A stretch of 64,000 nucleotides of DNA from Castanea sativa (GCF_040712315.1 NC_134015.1:10560945-10624944); one strand, 5' to 3'; positions 1 to 13,455 are shown, counted from the stretch's first letter. Translations and numbers: made by a program. The notes: generated by a model not told the origin, from the sequence alone.

Positions 1-2015
1 CGAAGATTGGCAAAAAGAGAGATTGCAGTGAACAAATTTCAAAGACAGTAAAAGGCCATTTTTACTTCAAAATTTGTTAAACTCTAGGGTTCATAGAGTC
101 CCATCTATCTCTGGATAGACTCATGAGAAAAAGGGGGAGGGGGTTATTGCTTATGGCACTCTCTTGTTTTATGCATACTCTCTAGAATAAAATAGTAGTA
201 ATAATAAAGAATTAGATAGTATTACCAAATCAATCACAATTTAAAACAATAATTTAAGCAAAAAAACCCAATAGCAGGCACTCCAGTGCCAGTGGCATAT
301 GCATCATTTCTGCTGATCCATTACAGGATATAAAAACACACCAGTATTCACTCCTTGAATGTCATCATCAAAGTCTATATCATGACTTGATAAGCAGTAT
401 CTTCCATCTGCGGTTGTATGTGCATATATCAAGCACAAATCGTTGAAGTTTATCAAGGTTTTGTTTCTGTATAACTGTGCCTCTGGGTGAACCTGCATGT
501 GTATAATGTCAAGTCACCACTCACTATGACACCAAAGGTATAGATCAAATCAAAACAATAACAAAACCAAAGCACCTTGATGTAAGCATCCCAAACATGA
601 TGACTGGCAACCACCATTTGTTTAGTATCATCCCATGAAAATCCATTCTGACCAAGTAGACTCTTTACATCATTGAATTGAGTCCACAAATTAGTGTAGT
701 GACTTTTCAAGGCCTTTTTATCATATGGGGTTCCAAAATGGCATTGAACGGTCAGCATATCAGTCCAAGCTTTTTTTTTTAATATATGGCCCATCCTATT
801 CCTCCTATGCACCTGATCTAACAAAAGATCAATAAAATAGCACTCCATTGCTGGTGTCCAGTTTGTCCTTGTACGATTGCTACTTGCAGGCGTTTGGGTG
901 CCCATTTCTTCCCCCTAAAACATTGAGACTATCATTCTAGTGATAAGGTCCCTTCCCATGCTATGCTTCCAATCCATAAACAACAAGTCAACTTTAGTCC
1001 TTAGCTATAGAGGTGGAAAATTCAAATTCACCAGAAATATCTGAAACCCATTAATAAGATTTGCATTCTTGTTTCAATTCATTTAACAATTCAAACTCAA
1101 ACTAATAAACACTTATAGCAAACACAGTGATTATACCAAAGAATTAGGATCCTCCAGAGTTCTTAGGCTAACTTCATCATGGAATTCCTAAAATCTTATC
1201 TATTTGTTTTGGAATGAGTTGGATTGCTTATGACACATCATCAATAATTTAAATAGATACCAAAATGGTGATAGTCAATATTTTATAAAACGTTGATACG
1301 TCGTAAAATATAATCCACTCCTTTAAAAATGAACGGATAAGATTTTAGGAACTCTGCACTAGAGTTACCCGGATATCTTAATACATATATTATTCTGAGC
1401 TTAAGTTCTACATGTTACCCATTTTTTTAGCTGCTTAGAAAGCTACAGAGAAAGGTGGACGATTTTAAATCCTAGATATTAAAAGATCATTGGGGGTCTC
1501 TCGGAAAATGAAAACCCAGAGTTTCATTAACAGAGTTTCTGCACTTTTTGCTTATATATAGCTAAATTAAGAATTCTATAATTGCAAAATAAAAATTCAA
1601 ACCTAAACCGGCTGTCAAAATGAAGATATTAAAGATAAACTACTATAAAATTCGAGCTCAAATTATACATACTAACACCTTGTCTAATTCTCGAGAAAAC
1701 TGATAGAAAATGAAGGAGAGGGGGAAAATATTCAATTATATGTGGTACACTGTATCGGGTTTTCATAAAAAAATCAAAACAGAATATCATTCCAACCATA
1801 GTTCCTTTTAATTATGCTTCCAATACGCAAAAGGATGAGTCAAGCCAAAAGTCCAAACATGTGTGCTTATGTGTTATGATTCAGAGAGGGAGAGTGTTTG
1901 GTACCTTTGAATTGTGGAGAGAAATCGCAGAGAGGGTGAGAAAGATACACTGTGGTTGCCGTTTGGCTGCTTTGAGAGATATACTCCTCTCTGTGGATTG
2001 CTATATCCTGCACCA
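1..2015 (-). CDS. 5' part of a Myb/SANT-like repeat gene, upstream copy (partial, runs off left edge)
   Basis: This is the first repeat unit of a gene closely related to the one at 15.4-24.1 kb. A noncoding 5' exon (about 1905-2015, donor after AATTCAAAG) is followed by a Myb/SANT-like exon (576-914, ATG at 905) and a short tail exon (342-492, starting VHPEAQ). The tail exon ends in phase 1 at a GT donor, so the next unit would lie left of the window. The Myb exon shows [13 protein letters not shown], then AWTDML, and ends VWDAYIK. Compared with the downstream copy it lacks 1 nt and 2 nt close together, which changes about four residues but restores the frame. No stop is seen in this unit. 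Members of this plant family resemble PIF/Harbinger-associated Myb-like proteins and L10-interacting Myb proteins; a nuclear DNA-binding role is inferred. Confidence 0.7.
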
Positions 2016-2203
2016 CTCCATAACAGAAAAACTGACTATGACTATGAGCTCCATTTTCCACGTGGGAATGGTGACTGCATTTGTCTTCCTGTTAATCAGC
2101 TTGATGGGGTTTTTGTCTTTCTGGGTGCCTAGTTTATGGGGTTTTTGTCTTTTCATGGTCGTTAGAGAATGTTGATAAATGTAGGAATAATGAAAGGATT
2201 GAG

Positions 2204-2525
2204 GGCAAAAGGGCCAAATACTACTCTTTGGTAAAATATATAGGGATTTATTATTATTTTGGAAATATATATGGATGTACCAATTTTTTAAAACTTAAGT
2301 TTATGAAATTTGAGTTTGTCATGTAATTCGAGTTTTTTGAAAAAATAGCCTTCAAATTTGTCATGTTATTTTTTATGAAACTCGAGTTTCATAGAAAATT
2401 GATACCTATTTTTCATGAAACATAAGTTTGTGAAACTCAAAAAAGTGGTAGAATCTTAATTATTTCGCAAACAATAATAAATCCCTACATATTTTGCCAA
2501 ATAGTAGTACTTGGCCATTTTGGCC
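2204..2525. mobile_element. MITE, Mutator-type (9-bp TSD)
   Basis: A 322-bp element has terminal inverted repeats of about 50-60 bp. The left end begins GGCAAAAGGGCCAAATACTA and the right end reads in reverse GGCCAAAATGGCCAAGTACT. It is flanked by a perfect 9-bp direct repeat, AGGATTGAG, at 2195-2203 and 2526-2534. The target size fits a Mutator-like origin. No coding capacity is seen. The middle has several copies of a motif around GAAACTCGAGTTT. Confidence 0.8.
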
Positions 2526-2534
2526 AGGATTGAG

Positions 2535-3505
2535 TAGATTGCAACTTTGAAAAAGATGAGTTTTCAAACCATTTGAATGCCTGTATACACTTAATAAAAT
2601 TTATAAAAAATTATAAATACACATATAAAAATTATATTCAGTGTGATTTTGAAATATATTTAACTAAGACTGATTTAATTATTACTTATATAATACAGTA
2701 ATATTTAATAAAACTAACTAAATAAATCAAATTAATGTATTTATGATATACATATTCAAATTTATTAAACTCAAAAGTAATAAAACAAAATAACGGTTTT
2801 TTTTCATCTTACTCATCGTCTTGCCTAATCAATTTCATCAAAATCAATATTATAATAATGTTCATCATTTTGCAAAATCATTTCTTCATTAATATTTTCT
2901 TCTTCTCATCAGCATTTATTATATCTTTTTATTCTTATATGAACTTAACATGGTTGGCTTTTCAAACTAGTCAGTATTAGAAGTTTCCCTTATATATGTT
3001 CATAAAAAATAAAAATAAAAATCCTTTTATCATTTAAACAATGGACAAGGGCAGCCATTAGCATCAATAAATGGAGTTTTCCTAATACCAAAGAATGTTT
3101 ATTTGGAAGAAAGAACCTAATAATTTTCTCAAATTTCATATCGAAATTCATTTATGCCTAACAATAATATAGTAAACACAATTTTAAAAACATTGATAAA
3201 TTTCTTATGATAATTCTAATTGTAAAAGAAATTAGAAATCAATTATACATCAAATAATTAACTAATATAATTAAGTAACTTTTTTTTAGAAACACATTAT
3301 TAATTAACTTGTTTTCAAATGAGTAAATAATAATTAGTATTTTTACCAAAAAGTTGCATAAAGGCAGTGACAAATATTTAGATGCTGATTGGGTCATTTT
3401 TTCAAAAGATTTGTGCACTCTTAATGAAATTTTCAAGTTAAGAGGTTATTGACACATCTTCTGGGATGGAACAAGCTGAAATGAATTAAACAACCGCAGT
3501 AAAAA
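2535..3505. other. AT-rich intergenic DNA
   Basis: No coding exon, RNA gene or clear repeat boundary was recognised. The sequence is strongly AT-rich, and short open frames here lack protein-like composition. Confidence 0.5.
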
Positions 3506-3667
3506 ATTCTTTTTTTTTATAGAGAGTTTCAACCTATGTCCGCTCCTGATGATAGTTTTTTATCATCAAATCAAGACACCAATCAGTTTTTGATGTAGGT
3601 AAGAATTGAACCCCATATCTCTTATTCAACCATAAAAATTTTTACCAGTTGAACTAATTGGAACCCA
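3506..3667 (-). mobile_element. SINE-like element, family 2
   Basis: Read on the minus strand, the head resembles a tRNA-derived SINE. It has a box A-like stretch (TTAGTTCAACTGGTA) and a box B-like stretch (GGGGTTCAATTCT), and the element ends in a run of A on the minus strand (T-run at 3510-3519). A degraded partner carrying the same AGGAGCGGA motif lies near 4960-5040. No target duplication was established. Confidence 0.5.
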
Positions 3668-5639
3668 TCGCAGTAGATAAAGCTTATTACACACTTACGA
3701 ATAAATTATAATCTAAAAATAGCGTACCAATTAGTGACCCACCATTAATCTTCATTGAGGTATTCATTGGGAAAAGTTAACAGATGATCTAATTGCATTG
3801 GTTTAGAAAATATTGTTATGAGAAAAGAAAAAAAAAAACTAATTTTTTTTACAACATTTTATATTTCCCGTCAAAGTGGTATTAAAACTTTCATAAAATT
3901 TTCCATTAGCAAATGCCCTAAAGGCACTAATTAACCGGATCCTTTATTATTTAATTGAAATCTATTTATTAGCCATATTGTGAAATGAGTAATGTTATAA
4001 ACACAAACTTTTTACAATATTGTTACAAAATATTAATGTAACAAATTTTTACTGATTCTCATCTAGACCCATCATTGACATTACTTTTTTACTTTCTAAT
4101 AATCACTTACCTCATCGGTAGTTTGTAAAATATATTGTAATTTTAGCATTTTCCTTGTGAAAAACCAACCCAATCATATGGAAAAACTTCCACATACGGA
4201 CACACCCAAGTTCGCACTACTTTTCACAACTTGCTAGGTTGTTAACTTATGATTAGATTACAACACTAATACATGGCATGAGAATATCACGGAACTTGGT
4301 GAAAAAAATGGATTTGGGTGCACTAATCATAGGCTGATACTAGTATGTCGTGGGATTTGGGTGTGAAAATGGATAATATGTCCATAAAGTTTTCCTAGAT
4401 TTTTTTTTTTTTTTAATATTACAAAAGGACATTAGGACCATACGAAGGTTTCAAATGGTCTACAAAATAGGTAGAGGCCTGATCAGCCCAACTTAAACTG
4501 TTGCTAAATTTGAGTCATTAACAAAAAATTTGCCATGTAAAAATTAAAAACAAAATTTCTATCAAGTGTATAATGATGTATCATAATATGCTTATACCTC
4601 ATTTTACATAGATAAAGCTATTAAACTCAAAAGTCAAAATCAACCTTGAAATGAGTAATTTGATACGAATCCTTTGATCTTTTGACCATTTACAACTGTA
4701 GAGTGTTATAAAAGTAAATTACTGTCAAACAATGTCATATAAGGGAGATTCGTGGGCTTTTTTCTTCTTGGGTTGAAGTTTATAAGCATAACCCCAATCC
4801 CACCTAAAAAAGTAAATTAAACTAAAATGGACAATGGGCATTCGAATAATTTTTGTATTAATACAGCGAAAGGGGCTGGTAAAACGACTCAGTAGATACC
4901 TTGTTATAAACAGAAAAACATTTATACCCCCTGCTTAAGCAACTCAGAACTCAGAAGTGTCGTGGGTTTCAGCTACTTCAACTGATAAAGTCTCTAATAG
5001 TTGTAAAGAGCTATCATCAGGAGCGGATGCTATAGACCCTAACCACACATACACAACAACTACAAAACCCTAATCACAAAACAGTGTTTTCTACATCTTC
5101 CGCTCCATGGACTAAGCCTTAGAAAATCTCCCATTAAAAAATCACGCAACATTATTCAGGTCGGGTCGTCAACCGAATCAAACATAACTAAGCTCTACAA
5201 AGCTCAACAAGAAGTGTCTTCCACAATCACTCCTAGTCTTCCAACATATGACTTGCAATCAAGAGGACAAGGTGAGAAAATCCCTTAGGCTTCTTCCAAT
5301 ATAATTTTTTTGATTGCCAAATATCTTAGCGGTTTTTTTTTTCCCTTCATGTGATTTGACCACAAAACTGTTTAGCGGTAATCATCAACTGGCAACTATC
5401 AGGAGGTGTGCACACTCTAACAGGCCTCTCTGGTATTGAGATTGCAAAGCCTGAGTTGTTTCATATGCACTTAAGCACCTACAAAACAGAGACATAGAGA
5501 GCATTAGGACAGATTGCATAGAGCTTTCTATCTGCTTTTTTGCAATTTATAAGTACGTAGTGCTTAAGTAAATCACTTTTTAGACAGTGCATTAGAAAGT
5601 AAGGTCAACAACTTTCTGCCTTCTAGGGTTATACCAACT
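3668..5639. other. intergenic DNA with a SINE fragment
   Basis: This is AT-rich sequence without a supportable gene. Around 4960-5040 it carries a partial copy of the SINE-like element at 3.5 kb (tRNA-like head, then CATCAGGAGCGGATG). The stretch 4010-4150 faintly resembles the MITE family at 49.8 kb. Confidence 0.4.
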
Positions 5640-6330
5640 AGCAAGCTTCCCAACTCCGAACTACTCCATGATGGCCTCTCCACAATACACACATACGGGG
5701 CTTACAAAGTAGTAGATTTTTGTTTTTTCTCTCATAAGATTTTCGAACTCCCAATTATCATCAATCTCCATCCAAAGGACATTATTGTTGAACTCCAATT
5801 TTGTGTAACAAAATATTAGGATGCACCTAGATATTTTATAATATAAGCAACAAAATAGAGCAAATAATTGTCTAAATATACTAGAATGGATAAACGGCAA
5901 TTCACCTAGGTATAAGAATCCTACACATAATCTCAGAGGTTACCATTTCTCCTGATCTCAAGACAACCCTCTTTGTTCAAGAAGAACCTTTGTATCATCA
6001 CATTGCCTCCTCAAATGTTTGTATCTATGCCTCAGAGTATCTCTGTGATGGTGAGACCAAATTTGCCATTGAACAGTCTGACCATTTCAATCCAAGCCTT
6101 GGCCACGAATCCATCACCAACTTTATTCCTGTTAAGCAAATGATCCATTTTTTATGACTGATTTCTTCTTGGACATTCACCAATTAGCATAGGAATGGCG
6201 TTCTTTTATGCACCAGAAGGAATGATAAAATTTATTTATGGGGGGATAAAAATTCATTTAACAAAGCATTTGAGAATGCACTTGCCGGGACAAGGCTATT
6301 CATTTCAACACCTAATTGGTAAAAGTAGTT
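5640..6330 (-). pseudogene. decayed fragment of the Myb/SANT-like repeat gene
   Basis: Nucleotide alignment by eye places 5905-6160 against the unit 3 Myb exon of the main gene (18999-19339). Shared runs include AATCCATGCC-like and CCATTTCAATCCA segments. The stretch 5735-5905 resembles the unit 3 tail and intron. From about 6268 to 6330 the match jumps to the start of the unit 2 Myb exon and its upstream intron (20500-20560), including ACAAGGCTATTCATT. The unit 2 tail and most of the unit 2 Myb exon are missing between them. Many substitutions and indels remove any reading frame. Confidence 0.7.
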
Positions 6331-8029
6331 TTTATCACAGATTAATTAAAATGATAAAAAAATACATGTGAACAAAGTAATGGATAAAAAGCTTCAAATT
6401 TATTAGGGATGACAAGTGGATCTGAGAAAAGGAATCTCCTTCTCCAAGCCTATGTCATGGAAAGACAGGAAAACTATTAGAGAAGATCTTTTTTTTTTTT
6501 TTTTTTTGAATTCTATTTTACAACCATTTTATATGATTCTTAGAAAGGAAGAAAATATAATTATCAAATGAATCAAACAAAAAAGAAAAAGAAAAAGAAA
6601 AGGAAATTGCAGTTCAGTTTATCTTACATATTTGCCACATGGATCAGCACACTGAAGAGATAAGGAAAATGGGTCGGCATACTCTAAAATACTCTAAAAA
6701 GAGCAATCCACCATCCTTTTGTCAAATATAATTTCTACCAATCACAATGTCTACACTTGTTCAATCAGCACAAGTGTAGTCTCTCCTCTCTCTAAAAAGA
6801 CCTTTGAACTGTAGTCTCTCCTCTCTCTTCACTGTTTTCTCTCCACTACCAACAAAAAAAAAAACTCATTTGTTCTTTGACATCTAAAACTTCAAATACA
6901 ATTACAAATCATTTTAGAAAGTCTTAATAGAAAAAACAATATATCTTTGTGTAAATTCCTTCAGTTAACAAACAAATAAAATATTATACAAACAGCTTCA
7001 TTCTTAGTTCCACATAAATGATCAAAGAACAACAATAATCTACGTACCTCTATTGATCCACTAATTTACTAATCATCTCATCTCTTTTTCTTGTCATGGT
7101 AAGCCTTTCCGTGATTGAATAAAAATCTGACACTTTCTAGATGCTGCAAAAACACCATGAAAATAATAACTGCACAAAACCCACAAATAACTTGACCCAA
7201 ACATAGATGTCACTCAATCTGGGCATTGATAATCAAAGGTCATTCACATATAACAATATCGTCCTTTAATTAAAATGTTGTACAGCCTAATATTGAATGA
7301 GAATGAAGAGCAATTCAGTCTAGGGCAAAAAGAAAAAGAAAAAGAGCAATCCACATTGTTAGTATGAAAGAACTAGATTTATTTTCAAATTCGACTAGAA
7401 GCAGATGCAACTACATCTTTACGTAATGCAGGAAACTTTAAGCACATTTTTATTCATACTAAAAAATTGTTCAACTAGGGAAAAAAGAAGAAGCTGAAAA
7501 CAAAATGTTAGTTCGAAGTCTGCAATGTTTGAAACTTTGAATAAAAAGAAGGGTAGCCATTCTTAAGGCAACATCTTAAGCAAAAAATGTATTAAGAAAA
7601 TGTCCAACCAGTAAAAAAAACTGAACCATGCAAAATATTTCTCACTTGGTAGAAGCATAGTTACCTATTATTTAAATACCCAATTAGAGGCCAACTTCAA
7701 AGAGTGACAGATCACCAACGCCAAGTATTCTTACCCTGCAAAGCTATAGGCCATGAGATGGTATTTGTTGATCAAATTACTAATTTCTTTTTATTAATAC
7801 TATTATTTTCTTTGCATTACCATATCCTTTCAAATTGGGTTGGTACCCCTTTATGAATGAGGGCGTTAATTTAGTGAGACAGACCGAAAAGTGATAAAGA
7901 TATCCAAAGATGCAAATCAAACAATACAACTAAAGTGGGTGACATACTTTGTCATTCAACAAGGGGAAAGAAAGTGAACTAAAATGATGCAAAGGAAAAC
8001 AGTTTCAATTTAATAACAGTACCTTGTCA
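6331..8029. other. intergenic DNA, no gene seen
   Basis: This is AT-rich sequence with poly-A/T tracts and no supportable exon. A short direct repeat around TGTAGTCTCTCCTCTCTCT occurs twice near 6775-6825. Confidence 0.4.
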
Positions 8030-8900
8030 TGTTTTCTAGGAATTTGATCAAGAGGTTCTCATTTTCTTCAACTGTGGATATGAATTGAAGTCAGAATCAC
8101 AGTTTACAGAGGAATAGGCCATTGAAGAGGGAGCTAAATCAAACCCATCTCCAACAGTTGAGTCAAATATCCCAAACCCAAGTCAGACCCATTTGTTAGA
8201 CCTAATTGAAGCCTTGAATCAATTGGCAAAGAGAGAGGTGCCCAGTTTCGTGAGAGACTAAAGGAGGTTGACATCTACAGCTGAGTCATTATATGAAAAG
8301 TACTCCGATTTGGCCACTTGGTATTGTACAGCCTAAGCATTGAAGACAATTAAAATCATAAACTATTCAATAAAATAGGAAACCTCGATTTCCCTCTTTT
8401 TGAAGAGAGCAAAATCTATTCCTGAGATTTTAATTCTCTCCTAGTGAAATGCTTAGTTCTACCAAATGCTTAAACCTCAAATGACTTTGAAATTGTACCA
8501 AATTTAACAGGGCAATGACTTGATGAGCAGACTATATAATTCTAAAATTTCAACTCAAATCCACTCCTACTCTGACTTCATATATATATATTCATAATAC
8601 ACAGTGCATTGTTTTGAATTAAGTCTTCTAGCAGAAAGTAGTTTCCATGTAAAAATAATACCTGGGCATATTTCTTCACATCAGACTCAGTTTCTTTTAC
8701 GGTGGATATAGATTGAAAACAGAATCATCTTTTTATAAAGGGATTGGCTATTGAAGAAGAACCCAAATCAAACTCATTACCATCTGCTAAGTCAATACCC
8801 AAATCAAACCCATTTGCTCTATCCACTGGACGCCTTGAATCAGATGTCTTCAGGGACTAGAAGGAGCTTGAAGGGTCTCCAGCGTCTAAGTTTGTATGTG
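8030..8900. repeat. diverged direct repeat next to the TNL 3' end
   Basis: Two stretches, about 8040-8300 and 8690-8900, align with each other. Both contain a GTGGATAT(A/G)(A/G)ATTGAA segment, then CAAATCAAAC(C/T)CAT, then GCCTTGAATCA, then a GAGACTA-like run followed by AGGAG. The right copy adjoins the 3' end of the TNL pseudogene, so the pair may be a local duplication of the TNL 3' region. Confidence 0.5.
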
Positions 8901-10930
8901 AACCATTTTGAGACAGTAAAGGTTCGAGTAACTCTGTGTCGTCATCAACATTTTGAGAATTGTGTTGGATGATAACGGAATTCTGAGGAGGACATATGCA
9001 TTCCACATGCACCCCCATCCTTGCTATCACAGGAGCATATTTTCTATTTCTACTGACCCAATGAGTGATTTTACATAAAATCTCAACATGATTCCGATCA
9101 CCTTGCATTCAAGTCTCTGAAATCCCTATGTACTTGGTTGTGAGGTTCATCGTAAAACCACAGATGATCACACTTCAAAGCATAAAAAACCCCCGAAACC
9201 ATGAGACGTTGCTTACGACTATCGGTAGAAATGTGGATATCAAAAAGACAATCAATTATATCATCACGAATAGAACTGTACTTATCATTATTAGCGTAAC
9301 TGTCCTTCAACGGAATTAGATGAAGAACAACACAAACAGCAATTGATGGAAACTCAGGACCAACCCAGAATGATATGGAACATTCAATGCTTTGATGATT
9401 GATCTAATTCGGAATCTTCTTTCCTGGTACCGTAATATCATATCTCTCTGCTAAATCAACCAGATATGAATCTAGAGTGGGAAAGGACTCATCTTCAATT
9501 GCATTGAACTTGGAGAGGGAGACCCAGGAAGAGCAATCAATCTGATTCGATAAATTGCGATGTGAATGCGAATCCATTAATACTTTGTGTTTCACACCTG
9601 AACATTTCATATTTGGTGAAAGCCCTAAATTTCTTCCAAAGTGCATGAAATTAGGAATTTTAAGAAATTGAAGTTTAGCAAATCTAGTAAATGTATTTGC
9701 AAAGGTAACCAAAATTGTTTCTATTATTACTTTAAGAGAGAGAGAGGGGTAGCTGAAGGATTAATTTTCTTAATGATTCTAAATTCAACGAGATGCAGTT
9801 TCGTGTATCTACTTGTCTTATACTTTCTGGAAGCTTTGGAATTTTCTTAAGGAACTTGGAATCGTGAAATACAAGCCAATTTAGTCTATTGAATCTGATA
9901 ATGCTTTCTCTAAGGTTCAAATCTTTACTCCCTAATAATAAACATTTCTGTGTGTGGGTGAAGCAAGAAGTCAACTTTTTAAGAAAATTCGACTTTGGAA
10001 AACAATATTTTAAAAAGCCACTATAGGAAATGCACGCTGCTGATTGCCTACTGATCCCCACGTCCTTTGGAAATTGGACATTACCATAAAGCAAGAGTTT
10101 GCGAAGATGTTGCAATTTATAAATGCTACTTGGAAGATGACACGAATAGAAATCGGAACCTATCTCTAATCATTCAAGTCCAGTGAGACTCCCAATTGAT
10201 GGAGGAAGCTCTCTAGTGGCAGTGTGCCTCACACTTAAATACTTTAAAATTTTCATTTCTTGTGGAATATTGGGAACCTTTTAACCCTTTTGCAATGACC
10301 AACATATAAATATTTAAGAGATTTCATCGCGATACAACTTAGAAGAATTTGAAGTTCAATGCAGCCCCAGAGATCCCAGCTTTCAAGCTTATCAAGACAT
10401 CCAATAGAGTCATGAATCTTGACTAATCTTCTACAATTTTGGAGATCCAATTTCTTTATGTTTGGGGTGGCACTCGATAAGTCGGGTAATTCCCTAATGT
10501 ATTGATTGTAATTGAAATTCATATATGCCAAGTTTTTGCATTGTATCCTCTATAGAAAAAGAAAATAAAAATTTTGACTCCAACAAACGTTATTAAAAAA
10601 TAGTTGAATAAAGTAATAATAATTTATAAATAAATAAATAAAAATTATTATACCTTGAAAAACTTGTCCAATGTAACCCGACTTTCTGGCATGTTGAGTG
10701 CAACGAGTTTTTGAGGATCAAAATTGGATGGTAAGGAAGACAAAGGAAATCCGGACCAATCAAGAACGCTTAATTCATTAGGAAAATATTTGAGACCTCT
10801 ACCAATATCTACATTACTAACCATGAGGAACTTGAGATTTTTCATCTTCTCAAAACATTTAGGTTCTAAATTCATCTTTGATGCTTCAGGTGTGCATATC
10901 ATTATGCCACGAATTTTTTCTAATCCATAA
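8857..10930 (-). pseudogene. LRR and C-terminal (C-JID-like) region of the TNL relic
   Basis: LRR-like segments include LKYFPNELSVLDWSGFPLSS and LKSLKYLY-type strands. The exon from 10549 begins after TTTCTATAG. Frame breaks near 10277, 10170, 9404 and 9107 split it. The post-LRR segment shows ITVPGKKIPN, SFWVGPEFPS and a DHLWFYDE motif. These are typical of the C-terminal jelly-roll region of TNLs. Confidence 0.8.
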
Positions 10931-11111
10931 TTGGACAAAGCATCGAGTCAATCATACTATACAATAAAATTCACTAAAAGTATAATGACGGTTAAAATTA
11001 AACAAGAACTAAACTAATAAACTTAAATTTTCTTCAACATTTAAATGGAAAATAATCACCACATTTGCCATTTGAAAAAAAAGGTAGAAAATGAACCAAG
11101 ATAATGCATAC

Positions 11112-12206
11112 CGTATTTTGGGTTAGTACTTTATGAACATCCTTATAACACCATAGCCTACTACGCTCTCTAGGCATTCGTAGTGATTCCCGTCGAATAA
11201 TGCGCCTACCCATTTGTTGTAGCAAATCATGCATCAACAATCTATCATATTGATCAATAGTTATTACACTCTTATCCATAAGTTTTTGAATTCCATAAAT
11301 TGGATGTAAATCACAAGCATTCAATATATTCATGACATACTCCTTAAAAAATCCCTTAAAGAAGCATGCAATATCAAGGAAAATATATTTTTCAGTTTCA
11401 TCCAATCCTTCATAACTTATTTCGAGTATTTTTGAATTTCTTCATTAGGAATTCTTTCATACTTATCTACTGCACTTCTCCACTGAGGTTTAGTTCTTCC
11501 ATTTAAATCAGCACCCATTATTACTAGAGCTAATGGGAGTCCCCTAGCATATTGTATAACTCTATTTGCAAGTTCCAAATAATCTTCTTTAGGTTTGTTG
11601 CTTTGGAAGGCATGCATGCTAAGGAGTTCCAGAGCTTCATCTTGATCTAATTCCTTAACCTCATAGGTTGAACAACTTTTTCTAAGAGTAGCTAACAAGT
11701 GTTTATCTCTTGTTGTTATAATGATTTTACTTCCAGAAGCAAACCAATTGCATCTTCCAAGCAAATTTTCTATTTGGATCCATTTATCAACATCATCAAG
11801 AACTAAAAGGATCCTCATAAATGAAAGTCTTTCCTTTATCATATTGATTCCTCTAGATTTGTTACCAACCTTTAAATTTATATCCCTTAAGATCTCAAGA
11901 AGAAGTGTCTCTTGTAGTTTGATTACACCAGCGTTTGTCCCTGATCTTTCTCTTAAATTTTCTAGATAACAAAATCCATCAAAATGATCACAAATTCTAT
12001 TAAAAATAGCTTTTGCGATTGTTGTCTTACCTATTCCACCAGGGCCATAGATACCTATTATATGACCATCATTTGACTCAATATCTGAAAGTATGGTCTT
12101 TACACGATAATTTATTTCAACTGGGTATCATGTGACAAACAACGGCGTGCGATTTAATTTAAAATTTGAGATCTCTTCAACAATTCCTTGGATAAATTCA
12201 AACTCA
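11112..12206 (-). pseudogene. NB-ARC exon of the TNL relic
   Basis: The acceptor GTTGCAG is followed by SEFEFIQGIVEEISNFKLNR, then a TGA at 12128-12130. After that the P-loop reads GPGGIGKTT, with kinase-2 at LLVLDDVD, RNBS-B at KIIITTRDKHLL and GLPLAL. The frame breaks near 11432 and resumes with YIFLDIACFFKG and the MHD-like MHDLLQQMGR. The nucleotide-binding motifs are otherwise well preserved, so loss of function looks recent. Confidence 0.88.
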
Positions 12207-12405
12207 CTGCAACTGTCATTCACATAACATGAAAACAATATATGATTTAGATTTTTATCATATATACACACACACAATTTAGAAAAAGAAAATAGAAATA
12301 TGAAAATGAACTAAATTTAAGATGTTCGGCTTGTGAATTAAATTTGAATAATCATCAAATAAAGTAAGTGGCATGTACAAAATCTATAACTATCATTATG
12401 TTAGC

Positions 12406-12431
12406 ATATATATATATATATATATATATAT
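12406..12431. repeat. (AT)n microsatellite
   Basis: A run of alternating A and T lies in the long intron of the TNL relic. Confidence 0.9.
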
Positions 12432-12860
12432 TAGTTTTAGGGTTCTAGACATAGTTGCCATGACGTATTGAGCATTTAATCATCAAGGTGGTATGGTAGT
12501 TCATTGGTTCAACCATTAGATGATTGACTCAACCGTTGTACTAATGATAAATTTATTTTAAATATAAACATATAAAAATAAATTAAAAAATAAAACAGAA
12601 GATAGACTATAAAAAGATGAACTTACATTCAATTTAAACATGAATATGTAGGAATTACTTAGATTGAAATTAATAGGATAGTATTGTTCATATATTGATT
12701 TTATATATGTTTATAGACTGAATAATAAGTTACTTGAATTGATCATTTGACTACTCATTTCAAGGTTTAAAAGCTAAAGACTTAAAAGACCATAAATAAA
12801 AGTGCATAATTGAAGGAAAGTATACTTATTAATTTGATATAAAAAAAAAAAAACATTTTT

Positions 12861-12964
12861 TTATACAAGATATAATTTCTATTTTAGCTTAATTTAAGTG
12901 TATATGTGTATAAAGCTCTCTCCTAGAGATTTGAACCCCGCACCAAAAGTGTGCGGTGGTAAAA
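12861..12964 (-). mobile_element. SINE-like element, family 1 (5' truncated)
   Basis: On the minus strand it carries a box B-like GGGGTTCAAATCTCTAGG, then an AGCTTTATACACATATACAC segment and a tail that becomes A-rich. The same order is found in the copies at 13.3 and 37.9 kb. The box A part is missing or very diverged. It lies in the TNL intron. Confidence 0.6.
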
Positions 12965-13308
12965 TAATTAACATTAAAGACCAAACGATTTGAATAAAAC
13001 CATGTGGTTCAGTATATTTTTTTAAAAACCATCAATTTTCATGATTTAATCAGCTTTTTGGTAGTGAAACTAACGTTTCTGTCATAACGTCCGGATTTTC
13101 ATATTATTTACCAATTTGACAGTTCAACCATTGTTTGACTCTAAAAAAAAACCATTGTTTTGGTACGATTATGATAACTGTACATTTAGCATAAAGTTGC
13201 AATGAAAATCTTTTTCTTTTTTTTTTGAGCGTGAGTTGCAATGAAAATCTAGTTACTGATAATTGAAACTAGTTACAACTTACAACTCATTTTTAATACT
13301 AGAACTAC

Positions 13309-13448
13309 CACCATGCACCTTTGACGTAATGGTCACTCTACAAGTATTAAGTGCTTGTGAAGTATGGGAGTAAGGGTTAGGGTTCAAGTTTCTAGGAAGG
13401 AGCTTCACACACATATACACTTCTTAAATTAGGCTAAAGTAGAATTTC

Positions 13449-13455
<7 letters not shown>
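13309..13455 (+). mobile_element. SINE-like element, family 1
   Basis: It has a tRNA-like head with a box B-like GGGTTCAAGTTTCTAGGAAG, then AGCTTCACACACATATACAC, then AGGCTAAAGTAGAATTTCTA and a TCTTT end followed by an (AT)n run. It aligns over its length with 37866-38004. It lies in the TNL intron in reverse orientation to the gene. Confidence 0.65.
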
